In this document: piece after piece, positions 26,812 to 37,500 of the stretch
Position numbering within the stretch: position 1 is the first letter of the stretch
Layout of the letters: the number at the start of each line of letters is the position of its first letter
Source of the DNA: Pricia mediterranea
GTDB taxonomy: Bacteria; Bacteroidota; Bacteroidia; Flavobacteriales; Flavobacteriaceae
Direction: 5' to 3'
Assembly: GCF_032248455.1 (NCBI RefSeq)
Contig: NZ_JAVTTP010000001.1
Location: 1,054,001 to 1,118,000 of the forward strand
Length of the DNA stretch: 64,000 nucleotides
Program-made: the position numbers and the translations under genes
Notes under the pieces: model-generated
The model's input: only the letters and a program-made list of their open reading frames with translations
Databases searched by the model: none
What the model was told of the DNA's origin: nothing

Positions 26812-27219
26812 TTATGATTCAATATTGTTTTTAGATCCCAATACCAACGTTACATGGTTGGAACGCTTTCTTATTCTGTGCGCGCGACCCTGTGGTGCGG
26901 GACGCAATCTCTTTAGCATACTGCCACTATCCACACGGATTTCCTTTACGAACAACTCGGCATCCTCTACATTCGCATCCTCATTTTTCATTTGCCAATT
27001 GGCCAAAGCGGACAATAGCAGCTTCTCCACTCTACGTGACGCCTCTTTGGGGTTGAACCTTAGGATTGCCAAAGCCTTTTCGACCTGGACCCCTCGAACC
27101 AAATCAGCGACTAAGCGCATTTTTCTGGGCGAAGTAGGGCAATTGTTGAGCTTAGCGAATGCTATATCCTTTTTTTCTGCCTTCAACCTTTCGGCCATCT
27201 GTCTTTTTCGAACTCCCAT
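26812..27219 (-). CDS. rplV: Ribosomal protein L22
   Basis: 135 aa, [43 protein letters not shown]; the long beta hairpin lining the exit tunnel ends with [25 protein letters not shown]. It lies 3 bp from rpsS. Confidence 0.98.
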   Translation of the reverse strand: MGVRKRQMAERLKAEKKDIAFAKLNNCPTSPRKMRLVADLVRGVQVEKALAILRFNPKEASRRVEKLLLSALANWQMKNEDANVEDAELFVKEIRVDSGSMLKRLRPAPQGRAHRIRKRSNHVTLVLGSKNNIES

Positions 27220-27222
27220 AGC

Positions 27223-27501
27223 TTACTTTTTACCTTTGTTCCTGGCTCCTGCGTGACCCCTAAAAGACCGTGTAGGTGAAAACTCACCCAATTTATGTCC
27301 GACCATATTTTCAGTAATAAAAACGGGTACAAACTGGCGCCCGTTATGTACCGCTATCGTTAATCCCACAAAATCAGGGGTAACCATTGATGCCCTTGAC
27401 CAGGTCTTGATGACACTTTTTTTTCCCGAAGCCGCCGTTTGTTGCACTTTCTTCTCCAAACTGTGGTGAACGTACGGTCCCTTCTTTAACGATCTTGCCA
27501 T
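27223..27501 (-). CDS. rpsS: Ribosomal protein S19
   Basis: 92 aa, [19 protein letters not shown], with the signature [19 protein letters not shown]. It is a head protein that works with S13. Confidence 0.98.
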   Translation of the reverse strand: MARSLKKGPYVHHSLEKKVQQTAASGKKSVIKTWSRASMVTPDFVGLTIAVHNGRQFVPVFITENMVGHKLGEFSPTRSFRGHAGARNKGKK

Positions 27502-27591
27502 TATCTTTTCTTTATTCTTTTATTTGAAATCTACCCCCGGATACCTTCTTAAAAGCCTTTGGCTTACGTCGGCATCCCGCAGAACAAATCT

Positions 27592-28416
27592 TTACTTTTT
27601 CCTTCGCTCAAGAATGTATTTGTTGGTGTTCTTGGTCCTCGAGCGCGTTCTGTATCCTTTGGCCGGAATACCTTTTCTGGACCGCGGATGGCCTCCGGAA
27701 GCCCTACCTTCACCACCTCCCATGGGATGATCGATCGGGTTCATGGCCACAGGCCTAGTTCTTGGTCTTCTTCCCAACCACCTGCTTCTACCGGCTTTAC
27801 CGCCAATCAGCAACTGATGGTCTGAGTTTGAGACCGCCCCAATGGTCGCCATACAAGTCGACAATATCAATCGAATCTCACCTGAAGGCATCTTAACGGT
27901 CACGAACTTTCCTTCCCTAGCAATTAACTGCGCGAAAGTACCGGCACTTCTTGCCATCACCGCCCCTTGCCCCGGACGTAGTTCTATACAGGAAATTATA
28001 GTACCCATTGGCACAACGCTCAAGGGCATGGCATTTCCTATTTCGGGCGATACCGACATTCCGGCCGAAACCTCTTGCCCTACCCTCAGTCCGTTTTGGG
28101 CAATGATGTATCTCTTTTCCCCATCGGTATATTCCAACAATGCGATGAATGCCGTACGGTTCGGGTCGTATTGAATCGATTTAACCGTGGCCGGAACATC
28201 TTGCTTATCCCGCTTAAAGTCAATAATTCGGTATCTCCGCTTATGTCCCCCGCCTTTGTGACGCATGGTCATCTTGCCCTGACTGTTTCTACCACCCGAT
28301 TTTTTGATCGGGGCAAGAAGACTTTTCTCAGGCTTATCCGTCGTAATGGCGTCAAAACCGTTCACGATCTTAAATCGCTGTCCGGGGGTTACGGGTTTTA
28401 ATTTTCTAACTGACAT
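27592..28416 (-). CDS. rplB: Ribosomal protein L2
   Basis: 274 aa, [25 protein letters not shown], ending in the conserved peptidyl-transferase-proximal block [19 protein letters not shown] and the basic tail [18 protein letters not shown]. It is essential for subunit joining. It is preceded by rplW (85-bp spacer with no marked repeat). Confidence 0.98.
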   Translation of the reverse strand: MSVRKLKPVTPGQRFKIVNGFDAITTDKPEKSLLAPIKKSGGRNSQGKMTMRHKGGGHKRRYRIIDFKRDKQDVPATVKSIQYDPNRTAFIALLEYTDGEKRYIIAQNGLRVGQEVSAGMSVSPEIGNAMPLSVVPMGTIISCIELRPGQGAVMARSAGTFAQLIAREGKFVTVKMPSGEIRLILSTCMATIGAVSNSDHQLLIGGKAGRSRWLGRRPRTRPVAMNPIDHPMGGGEGRASGGHPRSRKGIPAKGYRTRSRTKNTNKYILERRKK

Positions 28417-28501
28417 GTTTTGTCTTTTTAGAGAATGGCTGCCTATTTTTCATTGCTCTTATACAATTTGTGGCAAAACATCCGATTCATCTCAAAGGAT
28501 A

Positions 28502-28792
28502 CTATAAATTACTATAAAAATCGATCATATCGCCTTCTACAACGTCAACGACAGCCTTTTTGGTAGCGTTCGTCTTTCCGTGCTGGATACCGGTCTTGGT
28601 ATAACGAGATTTGCGGGATGGCCCGTAGTTCATAGTTCGGACCTTTTTTACCGAAACCCCATAAGTAGCCTCGACGGCATCCTTAATTTGAATTTTATTG
28701 GCTCTTGGATCGACCAAAAAACCATAACGGTTGTACAATTCGCTTTCAGCGGTCATCTTTTCCGTAATAATCGGCTTTATCAACACGTTCAT
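28502..28792 (-). CDS. rplW: Ribosomal protein L23
   Basis: 96 aa, MNVLIKPIITEKMTAESELYNRYGFLVDPRANKIQIKDAVEATYGVSV. An exit-tunnel protein and docking site for trigger factor and SRP. Its ATG overlaps the rplD stop (ATGA), indicating coupling. Confidence 0.98.
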   Translation of the reverse strand: MNVLIKPIITEKMTAESELYNRYGFLVDPRANKIQIKDAVEATYGVSVKKVRTMNYGPSRKSRYTKTGIQHGKTNATKKAVVDVVEGDMIDFYSNL

Positions 28793-29427
28793 GCCTCCTT
28801 AGTTTTTAAATTCGATTCCAATCCCTCTAAAGCCCCTTCCATCAACACGATATTGTTCGCATTTAATATCTTATAAGTGCTTATCTCCGAGGAAGTTATG
28901 ACTTCAGAACCCTTCAAATTTCGTGAGGACAAATATACGTTATTATTTAAACCTCCCAAGACAAATAAAGATTTTTTATTCTCTAAGCCCAATGCCTTCA
29001 AGACACCTGCAAAATCTTTCGTTTTGGGGGTGTCGAAACTGAAATCCTCAACGACCAATATTGCGTCTTCCTTGGATTTTAAGGTCAGGGCCGTCTTACG
29101 TGCCAGACGCTTGATATTTTTGTTCAATTTTTGACTGTAGTCCTTTGGCCTGGGTCCAAAAATACGACCACCACCTCTAAAGATTGGGGATTTTATACTT
29201 CCCGCACGCGCCGTACCGGTTCCTTTTTGCTTTTTGATCTTGCGCGTACTACCGGCGATCTCTGCCCTTTCCTTGCTTTTATGCGTACCCTGGCGTTGAT
29301 GGGCCAAATACTGTTTGACATCCAAATACACAGCGTGCTCGTTGGGCTCTATGGCGAAAACAGCATCGGAAAGCTCAGCTTCCCTTCCTGTTTCTTTTCC
29401 TTTGATATCTAAAACTGCTAGCTTCAT
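28789..29427 (-). CDS. rplD: Ribosomal protein L4
   Basis: 212 aa from the ATG at 29427 ([21 protein letters not shown]). The tunnel-constriction loop RKIKKQKGTGTARAGSIKSPIFRGGGRIFGPRPKDY is present. The start shares one base with the rplC stop (TAATG), which favours it over a GTG three codons upstream. In E. coli L4 represses the S10 operon; the long upstream spacer before rplC might host a different control here. Confidence 0.98.
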   Translation of the reverse strand: MKLAVLDIKGKETGREAELSDAVFAIEPNEHAVYLDVKQYLAHQRQGTHKSKERAEIAGSTRKIKKQKGTGTARAGSIKSPIFRGGGRIFGPRPKDYSQKLNKNIKRLARKTALTLKSKEDAILVVEDFSFDTPKTKDFAGVLKALGLENKKSLFVLGGLNNNVYLSSRNLKGSEVITSSEISTYKILNANNIVLMEGALEGLESNLKTKEA

Positions 29428-30050
29428 TACATCCACCTTTGAATCGTTACGTACCCATTTTTGTGGCCGGGAACTGCACCTTTTACCACGACTAGATTCT
29501 TTTCGGGCACTACCTTCAAAACCCTGAGGTTTTGAACGGTCACGCGATCGCCGCCCATACGTCCGGCCATCCGCATACCCTTAAAGACCCTTGAGGGGTC
29601 TGAGCCCGCGCCAATCGAACCTGGAGCACGCAATCGGTTGTGTTGACCGTGGGTCGCCTGACCCACGCCTCCGAAACCATGGCGTTTTACCACGCCCTGA
29701 AAGCCCTTGCCCTTAGAGGTACCGACGACATCTACAAACTCGCCTTCCACAAAAATGTCGACACCCAAAGTGTCGCCCAATTTGTATTTCCCTTGAAAAC
29801 CTTGGAACTCGACGATCTTTTTCTTGGGAGCTGTACCTGCCTTCTTGGAATGACCCAGTTCGGCTTTGTTCGCACGTTTCTCCGTCTTGTCATCGAAACC
29901 CAATTGAAGTCCGGTATAACCATCGACCTCTTCGGTTCTGACTTGGGTAACCACGCATGGTCCGGCCTCGATAACGGTGCACGGAATATTCTTCCCGTTC
30001 TCGTCAAAGATGCTCGTCATGCCTATTTTTCTTCCTATTAACCCAGACAT
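29427..30050 (-). CDS. rplC: Ribosomal protein L3
   Basis: 207 aa, [37 protein letters not shown], with the signature [32 protein letters not shown]. It reaches the peptidyl-transferase centre. It is separated from rpsJ by a 395-bp spacer with a terminator-like hairpin, so rplC is probably the first gene of its own transcript. Confidence 0.98.
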   Translation of the reverse strand: MSGLIGRKIGMTSIFDENGKNIPCTVIEAGPCVVTQVRTEEVDGYTGLQLGFDDKTEKRANKAELGHSKKAGTAPKKKIVEFQGFQGKYKLGDTLGVDIFVEGEFVDVVGTSKGKGFQGVVKRHGFGGVGQATHGQHNRLRAPGSIGAGSDPSRVFKGMRMAGRMGGDRVTVQNLRVLKVVPEKNLVVVKGAVPGHKNGYVTIQRWM

Positions 30051-30053
30051 TGT

Positions 30054-30088
30054 TTAGTAATTAGTAATTAGTAATTCGTAGTTAGTAC
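30054..30088. repeat. 7-nt periodic tract directly before rplC
   Basis: TTAGTAA three times, TTCGTAG, TTAGTAC, beginning only 3 bp from the rplC ATG. On the sense strand the ribosome-binding region is therefore (TTACTAA)n. Confidence 0.8.
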
Positions 30089-30279
30089 AAAATGTTTGAC
30101 TGAAGCCCCCACTTTGACCACATACTCTATATATAATCGTAATATTCTATTTCCACTTACCAATCGTCATAATGGAGTGTCTTGTTCTTAACCCATCAAA
30201 CGCTTGACTTAATAGAATGAATCATTGTGAACGTCTTTCAGGAATATTGAACCCTTTGTTTCCAATATCCAATACTATT

Positions 30280-30309
30280 AAAAAAGGTCGAAAAAAAAAT
30301 GATTCGACC
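30280..30309 (-). terminator. Probable terminator between rpsJ and rplC
   Basis: Minus-strand reading: GGTCGAA, 10-nt T-rich loop, TTCGACC, then TTTTTT. The stem is short, but the U-run is clear. It would end the rpsL-rpsG-fusA-rpsJ transcript. Confidence 0.6.
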
Positions 30310-30414
30310 CGAATGATTTCTTTCCGTTTTTCCCTCGCTCGCAGCTTGGGACATGTAATAGCCTATTTCGAAACAGAAACAGACACTTCGACTGCGCTAA
30401 GTGTTTGTCCGGAA

Positions 30415-30438
30415 CGATTCCCCGAAAAAAGGGAATCG
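30415..30438 (-). other. Perfect 8-bp hairpin just after the rpsJ stop
   Basis: Minus-strand reading: CGATTCCC-TTTTTTCG-GGGAATCG, starting 7 bp past the stop. There is no U-tail; it could protect the 3' end or act as a pause site ahead of the terminator. Confidence 0.45.
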
Positions 30439-30445
30439 AGCCTCA

Positions 30446-30751
30446 CTAAACCTTAATCTCTACCTCTACCCCACTGGGGAGCTCCAGCTTCATCAGCGCA
30501 TCAATGGTTTTGGAGGAGGAGCTGTAAATGTCCAAAAGTCGTTTGTAAGAGCTTAACTGGAATTGTTCTCTCGCCGTTTTATTGACGTGAGGGGACCGCA
30601 ATACCGTAAATATCTTCTTGTGCGTGGGCAAAGGAATAGGTCCCGTGACCACAGCTCCGGTTGTCTTAACCGTCTTTACGATTTTCTCCGCGGACTTATC
30701 CACCAAATTGTGGTCGTAAGATTTTAGTTTGATCCTGATTTTTTGACTCAT
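30446..30751 (-). CDS. rpsJ: Ribosomal protein S10
   Basis: 101 aa, [65 protein letters not shown]. It is also the NusE antitermination factor. It directly follows fusA; tuf, often found here in Proteobacteria, is missing. Confidence 0.98.
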   Translation of the reverse strand: MSQKIRIKLKSYDHNLVDKSAEKIVKTVKTTGAVVTGPIPLPTHKKIFTVLRSPHVNKTAREQFQLSSYKRLLDIYSSSSKTIDALMKLELPSGVEVEIKV

Positions 30752-30762
30752 GCTTTCAAATA

Positions 30763-30835
30763 GTTTATGAGTTTATGAGTTTAGAAGTTTAAAAAAACCC
30801 GCTCATATACTGCCTACTGCTTAATGTTTACTGTC
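30763..30835. repeat. Octamer tract before rpsJ and heptamer tract after fusA
   Basis: 30763-30794: GTTTATGA twice, GTTTAGAA, GTTTAAAA. 30808-30835: TACTGCC, TACTGCT, TAATGTT, TACTGTC, ending at the fusA stop (30836). The two halves of this spacer use different units and periods. Confidence 0.7.
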
Positions 30836-32968
30836 TTATGCGGTAACGCCTTTAGCCGCCTTGATTACTTCATCTGCAATATTCGAAGGTGTCTCAGCGT
30901 AGTGTGAAAACTCCATAGTAGAGGTCGCCCTACCGGATGACAGCGTACGCAACGATGTCACGTAGCCGAACATCTCCGACAAGGGCACTTCTCCCTTGAT
31001 AACCTTGGCACCTGCTCTATCTCCCATGCTGGAAATTGTACCTCTTCTTCGGTTCAAATCCCCGACGATATCGCCCATATTTTCCTCCGGTGTCAACACC
31101 TCTATCTTCATAATCGGCTCCATAAGCACAGCACGGGCAGCTTTGGCAGCTTCCTTATATCCCATTTTAGCGGCCAATTCAAAAGATAACGAATCGGAAT
31201 CCACGGCATGGAAAGAACCATCCTTAAGGGTTACCTTCATACTATCCATCTCAAAGCCGGCAAGGGGACCGTTCTGCATGGCCTGTTTGAAACCTTTTTC
31301 TACAGAGGGGATAAATTCCCTGGGAATGTTACCGCCCTTAATTTCGTTCACAAACTCAAGGCCGGTCAACTCATCATCATCGCTAGGCTCCATGGTGAAG
31401 ACGATATCAGCAAACTTACCGCGCCCACCGGATTGTTTTTTGTATATTTCCCTGTGATCGGCCGATCTTGTCAACGCCTCTTTATATTCAACCTGCGGCT
31501 GTCCTTGGCTTACTTCGACTTTGAACTCGCGACGCAAGCGATCGACAATAATATCTAAGTGCAGCTCGCCCATTCCGGAAATAATAGTCTGCCCGGAAGC
31601 CTCATCGGTCTTTACTTGAAAGGTCGGATCTTCTTCGGCCAATTTTCCGAGTGCCATGCCCAACTTATCAACATCGGCCTTAGTTTTCGGCTCGACCGCG
31701 ATACCGATAACCGGATCGGGAAAGTTCATACTTTCCAAAACAATGGGATGCTTTTCGTCGGAGAGGGTATCGCCCGTCTTTATATCCTTAAAGCCTACCG
31801 CCGCACCGATATCGCCCGCACCGATCGCGTCAACGGCATTTTGCTTGTTAGAATGCATTTGGTAGATTCTGGAAATCCGTTCCTTATTACCTGAACGATT
31901 ATTCAAGATATATGAACCCGCATCCAACTTTCCGGAATATGCCCTAAAGAAGGCTAAGCGTCCGACGAAGGGATCTGTGGCAATTTTAAAAGCCAAGGCA
32001 GAAAAAGGTTCTTTCAGACTGGGCTTTCTCTTCTCTTCCTCCTCGGTATCCGGGTTGATTCCGACAATAGCATCTTTATCCAACGGAGATGGCAGATACC
32101 TGCATACGGCGTCCAACAAGAACTGAACCCCTTTGTTCTTAAAGGAAGATCCGCAGATCATAGGAATAATACTCATATCCATTACGGCGGCACGCAAAGC
32201 GGCATGCACTTCATCCTCGGTAATGGAATTCTCATCCTCGAAGAATTTTTCCAACAAATCCTCGTCGTATTCGGCAACGGCCTCGATCAGGGCAGCGCGA
32301 TGCTCCTTGACCTCTTCCTTCATGTCTTCGGGAATATCGATGACATCAAAGGTGGACCCAAAATTTTCGTCGTGCCAGACCAGAGCGCGGTTTTTTACCA
32401 AATCCACGATTCCCCTAAAATCGGCTTCGTCACCGATTGGCAATACGATCGGTACGGCATTCGATTTCAACATTTCGCGAATCTGCCTTCCTACTCCCAA
32501 GAAATCGGAGCCCTGACGGTCCATTTTATTCACGAAGGCAATTCTTGGTACCTTATAGTTATCGGCCAATCTCCAGTTGGTTTCAGACTGTGGCTCGACC
32601 CCATCAACGGCGCTAAAAAGAAAAACCAGACCGTCAAGCACCCTTAAGGAGCGGTTCACCTCTACGGTGAAATCAACGTGTCCCGGGGTGTCTATTATAT
32701 TAAAGTGGTAGTCCTTGGCATCTTCGGTAGGCTTCGCATTTTCCATCGGAAAGGTCCACGAACAGGTCGTCGCCGCGGAGGTGATAGTGATTCCGCGTTC
32801 TTGTTCCTGCTCCATCCAGTCCATCGTAGCAGCACCCTCGTGCGTTTCGCCGATTTTATGGTTGACCCCTGTGTAGAACAGAATACGTTCTGTGGTGGTT
32901 GTCTTACCGGCATCGATATGTGCCGCGATACCTATGTTTCTTGTGTATTTTAAATCTCGTGTTGCCAT
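30836..32968 (-). CDS. fusA: Elongation factor G
   Basis: 710 aa, full length. A translational GTPase driving translocation. P-loop [19 protein letters not shown] (17-35), switch region [16 protein letters not shown] motif [11 protein letters not shown], then domains [13 protein letters not shown] and domain [28 protein letters not shown] are intact. It is the fusidic acid target. It lies in the str operon between rpsG and rpsJ. Confidence 0.98.
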   Translation of the reverse strand: MATRDLKYTRNIGIAAHIDAGKTTTTERILFYTGVNHKIGETHEGAATMDWMEQEQERGITITSAATTCSWTFPMENAKPTEDAKDYHFNIIDTPGHVDFTVEVNRSLRVLDGLVFLFSAVDGVEPQSETNWRLADNYKVPRIAFVNKMDRQGSDFLGVGRQIREMLKSNAVPIVLPIGDEADFRGIVDLVKNRALVWHDENFGSTFDVIDIPEDMKEEVKEHRAALIEAVAEYDEDLLEKFFEDENSITEDEVHAALRAAVMDMSIIPMICGSSFKNKGVQFLLDAVCRYLPSPLDKDAIVGINPDTEEEEKRKPSLKEPFSALAFKIATDPFVGRLAFFRAYSGKLDAGSYILNNRSGNKERISRIYQMHSNKQNAVDAIGAGDIGAAVGFKDIKTGDTLSDEKHPIVLESMNFPDPVIGIAVEPKTKADVDKLGMALGKLAEEDPTFQVKTDEASGQTIISGMGELHLDIIVDRLRREFKVEVSQGQPQVEYKEALTRSADHREIYKKQSGGRGKFADIVFTMEPSDDDELTGLEFVNEIKGGNIPREFIPSVEKGFKQAMQNGPLAGFEMDSMKVTLKDGSFHAVDSDSLSFELAAKMGYKEAAKAARAVLMEPIMKIEVLTPEENMGDIVGDLNRRRGTISSMGDRAGAKVIKGEVPLSEMFGYVTSLRTLSSGRATSTMEFSHYAETPSNIADEVIKAAKGVTA

Positions 32969-32978
32969 TCTAAAATCA

Positions 32979-32999
32979 AATTCCTAATTCCAAATTCCA
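32979..32999. repeat. Three AATTCCW heptamers before fusA
   Basis: AATTCCT, AATTCCA, AATTCCA in phase, 10 bp upstream of the fusA ATG. Confidence 0.6.
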
Positions 33000-33053
33000 A
33001 TCCCGGCTACTTTCTATTTTGGGATCGGTCGTAACTTCCTACCTTATATACGC

Positions 33054-33530
33054 TTAAAACCTAAAGTGGGAAAATGCTTTATTGGCCTCGGCCATCTTGT
33101 GCGTATCCAACCGTTTTTTGACCGCTGCGCCCTCTTCCTTGGAAGCTGCAAGAACCTCCGCAGCCAATTTCTGGGCCATTCCTTTTTCGTTTCGCTTTCT
33201 AGAAAAACTGATCAACCACTTCATAGCGGTCGATATTTTTCTATCCGGACGTATCTGCATCGGAATCTGGAAGGTAGCACCCCCTACCCTTCTACTGCGA
33301 ACTTCGACATGGGGCATAACATTTGAAAGGGCATCCTTCCAAAGCTCCAATGAAGTCTTCTCTTCATCGCTCTTCTTTTCCTCAACAATATCCATTGCAT
33401 CGTAGAACACTCCGAAAGCCACGGATTTCTTTCCGTCCCACATCATCATATTTACGAAGCGCGTAACCAGTTGGTCATTGAACCTTGGGTCTGGTAAAAG
33501 CGGTCTTTTCTTTGCCTGTTTTTTTCTCAT
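33054..33530 (-). CDS. rpsG: Ribosomal protein S7
   Basis: 158 aa, [49 protein letters not shown], with [19 protein letters not shown]. It initiates assembly of the 30S head. The last residues [12 protein letters not shown] are complete. Confidence 0.98.
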   Translation of the reverse strand: MRKKQAKKRPLLPDPRFNDQLVTRFVNMMMWDGKKSVAFGVFYDAMDIVEEKKSDEEKTSLELWKDALSNVMPHVEVRSRRVGGATFQIPMQIRPDRKISTAMKWLISFSRKRNEKGMAQKLAAEVLAASKEEGAAVKKRLDTHKMAEANKAFSHFRF

Positions 33531-33542
33531 TGCTTTCTTTAG

Positions 33543-33612
33543 TTAATGGTTATTCGTCAATGGTCAAAAGAACTATACCCTCACCCATTGACCTTTAACT
33601 TTTAACCTTTAA
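33543..33612. repeat. Paired 7-nt periodic tracts in the rpsL-rpsG spacer
   Basis: Tract 1 (33543-33570): TTAATGG, TTATTCG, TCAATGG, TCAAAAG. Tract 2 (33585-33612): CCATTGA, CCTTTAA, CTTTTAA, CCTTTAA, running into the rpsL stop (33609-33611). TCAATGG of tract 1 and CCATTGA of tract 2 are exact complements. Confidence 0.78.
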
Positions 33613-33983
33613 TTTTTGGGTTTTTTTGCTCCGTATTTCGACCTCCGCTGTGTTCGTCCCGCGACACCTGCTGTATCCAGTGCGCCGCGCACGATGTGAT
33701 ATCGAACCCCTGGCAAATCCTTAACCCTTCCGCCCCTGACCAATACTATCGAGTGCTCTTGGAGGTTGTGCCCTTCACCGGGTATATACGCGTTCACCTC
33801 TTTTCCGTTCGTCAATCGAACCCGGGCCACTTTACGCATGGCAGAGTTCGGTTTTTTCGGTGTAGTGGTATAAACACGCGTACAGACCCCACGTCGCTGG
33901 GGGCACGAATCCAAAGCCACCGATTTACTCTTCTTGGTAATCGTGGACCTTCCTTTTCGTACTAATTGTGAAATTGTTGGCAT
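33609..33983 (-). CDS. rpsL: Ribosomal protein S12
   Basis: 124 aa. [18 protein letters not shown] holds the lysine that is wild type for streptomycin sensitivity, and [32 protein letters not shown] is the usual decoding-site loop. It is the first gene of the str operon, 44 nt downstream of a textbook Bacteroidota promoter. Confidence 0.98.
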   Translation of the reverse strand: MPTISQLVRKGRSTITKKSKSVALDSCPQRRGVCTRVYTTTPKKPNSAMRKVARVRLTNGKEVNAYIPGEGHNLQEHSIVLVRGGRVKDLPGVRYHIVRGALDTAGVAGRTQRRSKYGAKKPKN

Positions 33984-34538
33984 ACTATTATATGTATGAA
34001 AAATTAACCCTTTGTTTTAAGGGCTGGCAAATGTAAGACTATTTCATAAAAATTCAAATGGATGAAGATTAAATTTCCAATTTATTTTTAGCCGGGCCCT
34101 TAAGGTGTTGGTACGGCCCCTCGAGCAAATATCGATCAAAAACAGAAATGCCTGTTAGTTTGCAATTCTCACCACTCCCCATTGCTTCCCAATAAGAGAT
34201 GCGAACTCACGTATTCAAGTCATCTTTAAAGGAGAATCGGACGTAGGGGAAAAGCGAATCTTTGAGACCATATACAACCATAGTGTAGAGCACCTCGTAT
34301 TCAAAACCATATCGACCACTTTGTATGAATGTAAACAAATGGCAATCAACTTCTAGACATCGAAAGAGCCCAGAGAGTCATCCTCCCGAAAACCTTAAAT
34401 GTTCATACCTATGTTTTTGGCTGATATTTAAGATTTTGATTGAAAAAAATTAAAAATAAATAGTTTTTTGTTAATTTTTGCCACCTCTTTAACTTTTAAT
34501 TAATATTTTCGCCAGAGCTAATTGAAATAACACCAAAA
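33984..34538. other. Divergent intergenic region between rpsL and the first susC
   Basis: It contains the rpsL promoter (34028-34058) and the susC leader (about 34478-34538). Between them, 34159-34356 on the plus strand is open for 65 codons and ends KQMAINF-stop, but lacks a usable start. It could be a gene remnant or chance. No RNA gene is seen. Confidence 0.45.
34028..34058 (-). promoter_or_regulatory. Promoter of the str operon (rpsL)
   Basis: Minus strand: TTTG (34055-34058), exactly 19 nt, then TACATTTG (34028-34035). This matches the Bacteroidota consensus TTTG-N19-TAnnTTTG in both elements and spacing. Confidence 0.8.
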
Positions 34539-37500
34539 ATGAAAACAAGATACAAGGGAGTATTGACGCTTCTGCTAGCGTTAGTTGTGCAGGTCTCTTT
34601 TGCACAGGAGAAAACAATTTCCGGCACGGTGACCGATCAGGACGGTCTACCGCTACCGGGGGTCAACATAGTAGTGCAGGGCACAACGACCGGCACACAG
34701 ACCGATTTCGACGGTAATTACAGTATTCAGGCCTCCGAAGGTCAGGTCTTGTCCTTTACTTACGTCGGACAACAGTCCCAGGAAATGACCGTAGGAAGTT
34801 CATCGACCATAGATGTTCAACTTTCGGAAGATGCCCAGGCGCTTGAAGAAGTAGTTGTTGTGGCACAGAACATTAAAAGGGAGGCCGGCTCTTTGGGTTA
34901 TGCGGTAAGCGACGTAGGCAACGAGCAGATAGAGGAGCGCGCGCAGGGCGATATCGGCCGAATTCTTCAGGGCAAGGCGGCCGGGGTAAACATCACCGCA
35001 ACGAACGGAGTTTCAGGTTCGGGCACTAACTTCGTAATCAGGGGCTACTCTTCTATTTCAGGGAGCAACCAACCCTTGTTTATTGTCGATGGGGTACCCT
35101 TCGACGGGGGGGCCAATGAGCAATCGGATTTTTTCGATAGCTCGGGCGAATCCAGTCGTTTCTTGGACCTAGATCCCAATTCAATTGAAAACGTAAAGGT
35201 CTTAAAAGGACTCAGTGCCACGGTGCTTTACGGAGAACGGGGAAGAAATGGCGTGGTCTTGATAACCACCAAGAGCGGGAGTCAAAAAGCCACCGCAGAA
35301 AAACTTGAGGTCACCGCTTCCACGTCCTATTTTATAAGTAAGCCGATACTGCAGAAATCCCAGAAGGAGTATGGCGGGGGCTTCCACCAAGCCTTTGGCT
35401 TTTTCTTTAGCAACTGGGGCCCGGCCTTTTCCCAACAAAATCCCGTCTCTTACGGATCTTACTACAGAGGCCTTGCCCCCGATGGTACCGTGCTGGTACA
35501 GCATCCTTTTGACAGATTATCGGACGAATCCCTCAAAGTGGGCTTCGAAGATCTGGCCGCTTCCGATTATAGGTATCAAAATTATAATAGCATTGAGGAT
35601 TTTTTTAGGACAGGCGGGGTATCATCGTCTTCGGTAAACCTCAGGGGATCAACGGAAAATGCCACCTATAATCTGAACTTGGGCCACCTGGAGGACAAAG
35701 GGTTTACTCCTGGCAACAAGGTCATACGGAATAATATAAGTATCGGAGGGTCCGCCAATTTGACCAATAAGCTTAGGGTCAGCGGAACCCTTAACTACTC
35801 CAATACTGATTACAAGACCCCACCCATCGCGGCTTCCTTGGGTAGCGGGACCATTGGGGACGGTGCCTCCGTTTTCGGGGATGTTCTTTACACCCCCATA
35901 AGTGTTGATCTAATGGGACTTCCTTTTCAAACTGCGGACGGAAGGAGTATTTATTATCGATCAGGCAATGATATTCAAAACCCGAGATGGACCGTAGAAA
36001 ATTCCAAAACTACCCAAAATACCGAACGTATCTTTGGGAATATGAGCCTCGGCTTCGATATTACGGACCATCTTGGGGTTTCGTACCAACTCGGGCTTGA
36101 CACCTATACGGAATTCAACACCTACGGGCAGAACAAAGGTGGCGTAGATGGCGATCCCACCGGTATTTTCAGAACCACCCAGGTCAAGAATAAAATATGG
36201 AACCATACGGTCAATTTCAACTATGACCGCGACTTTTCGGAAGATCTGAACCTTCAAGTGGTCTTGGGTGGACAGGCAAGAAACGATACCTTTGAAAGAG
36301 ATGGGGTCGAAAGCACACAACAATTGGCGTTCGGGGTGCTGAAGCATTTTAACTTCGTCAACCACTCCACCGTAAACAGTTTTACCGGAGGAGATCTGGC
36401 CTTCAACAGTTTTGAAAACCAACTTGGGGTCTATACTGATATTACATTGGGCTATAAAAGAGGATTGTACCTAAACTTGGCTGCCCGTAACGACTGGAGC
36501 TCTACGCTGGAAAGAGACAACTACAGCATCTTCTATCCCGCTGCGAGCCTTTCGTTTTTGCCCACTCAATTTATCGAGGGCATGGTCAGGGACAATTTTT
36601 TGAGCAGCCTAAAAGTGCGAGCGGGTTACGGTACTTCCGCTGGATTCCCCGATCCCTACGGCACCAGAAATACACTTAATCTTACCTCCCGTGGTTTCGT
36701 AAGTGTAGATGGAGTACTTTCGAGCAACTCGGTATCAGACCGTCTAGGGAATCCCGATTTGAAGGCGGAGACTGTTTCCGAAACCGAAATCGGCGTAGAT
36801 GCCCAATTTTTCAGAAGTCGTCTGTCGCTAAACGTCAGTCTTTATAAGAAGAAGACCAAGGATTTGATCACCGATCAGAACCTAGATCCTTCGACCGGTT
36901 TTACCGTTACCAGAATCAACGCTGGAAGTCTGGAAACCAAAGGAGTTGAAGTCGATTTCGATTTCACTCCGGTTCGCACCGACAATTTCTCATGGAATTT
37001 AGCCGGCAACTTCTTCGCGGACGAAAGCACGATTACAAGCTTGCCCGAAGGCACGGATCAAATCGCAGTGACCAACTTCGTAATCGGCAGTGCAGCGAAT
37101 TATGCCATCGTCGGCGAGCCTTTTGGAGTTCTTCAAGGTTCCGCCGTGGTCCGGAACGATCAAGGGGAGCTGGTCGTAGGGGACGATGGATTGTATTTGG
37201 ACTCGGGTGAAATTTCTATCCTGGGCGATCCGAACCCCGATTGGAACGCTGGCCTTACCACTACATTTCGGTACAAGGCATTTTCCCTCTCGGCCAATCT
37301 CCTGTACAGACACGGAGGAGATATTTTTTCCCAGACCATTGGATCGACCTTGGGACGTGGAACCGTCGGTTTCGGTATCGACAGAACGGCATCCTACGTG
37401 TTGCCAGGGGTAAGACAGGACGGTACACCTAACACCACCCAGATTACCGCCTCAAACCTTGGGTTCGATACTATTGGATTTGCGGATTTCGAAGAATTCT

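Larger units (their letters stand above)
30089..30445. other. Long rpsJ-rplC spacer with several hairpins
   Basis: No gene is seen; a 79-codon plus-strand frame has no family resemblance. It holds three inverted repeats: 30286-30309 (terminator-like), 30383-30404 (ACACTT/AAGTGT with a 10-nt loop, of the kind CTTCGACTGCGCT that I recall as a dispersed flavobacterial element), and 30415-30438. Confidence 0.55.

Noticed and set aside
30217-30456. 79-codon plus-strand frame in the rpsJ-rplC spacer
   Set aside because: It crosses three hairpins and overlaps the end of rpsJ; the sequence has no protein-like pattern.
18222-33612. CRISPR array as an explanation of the repeated short units
   Set aside because: Units are 7-8 nt, without spacers, differ between sites and sit at gene edges; no cas gene is present.
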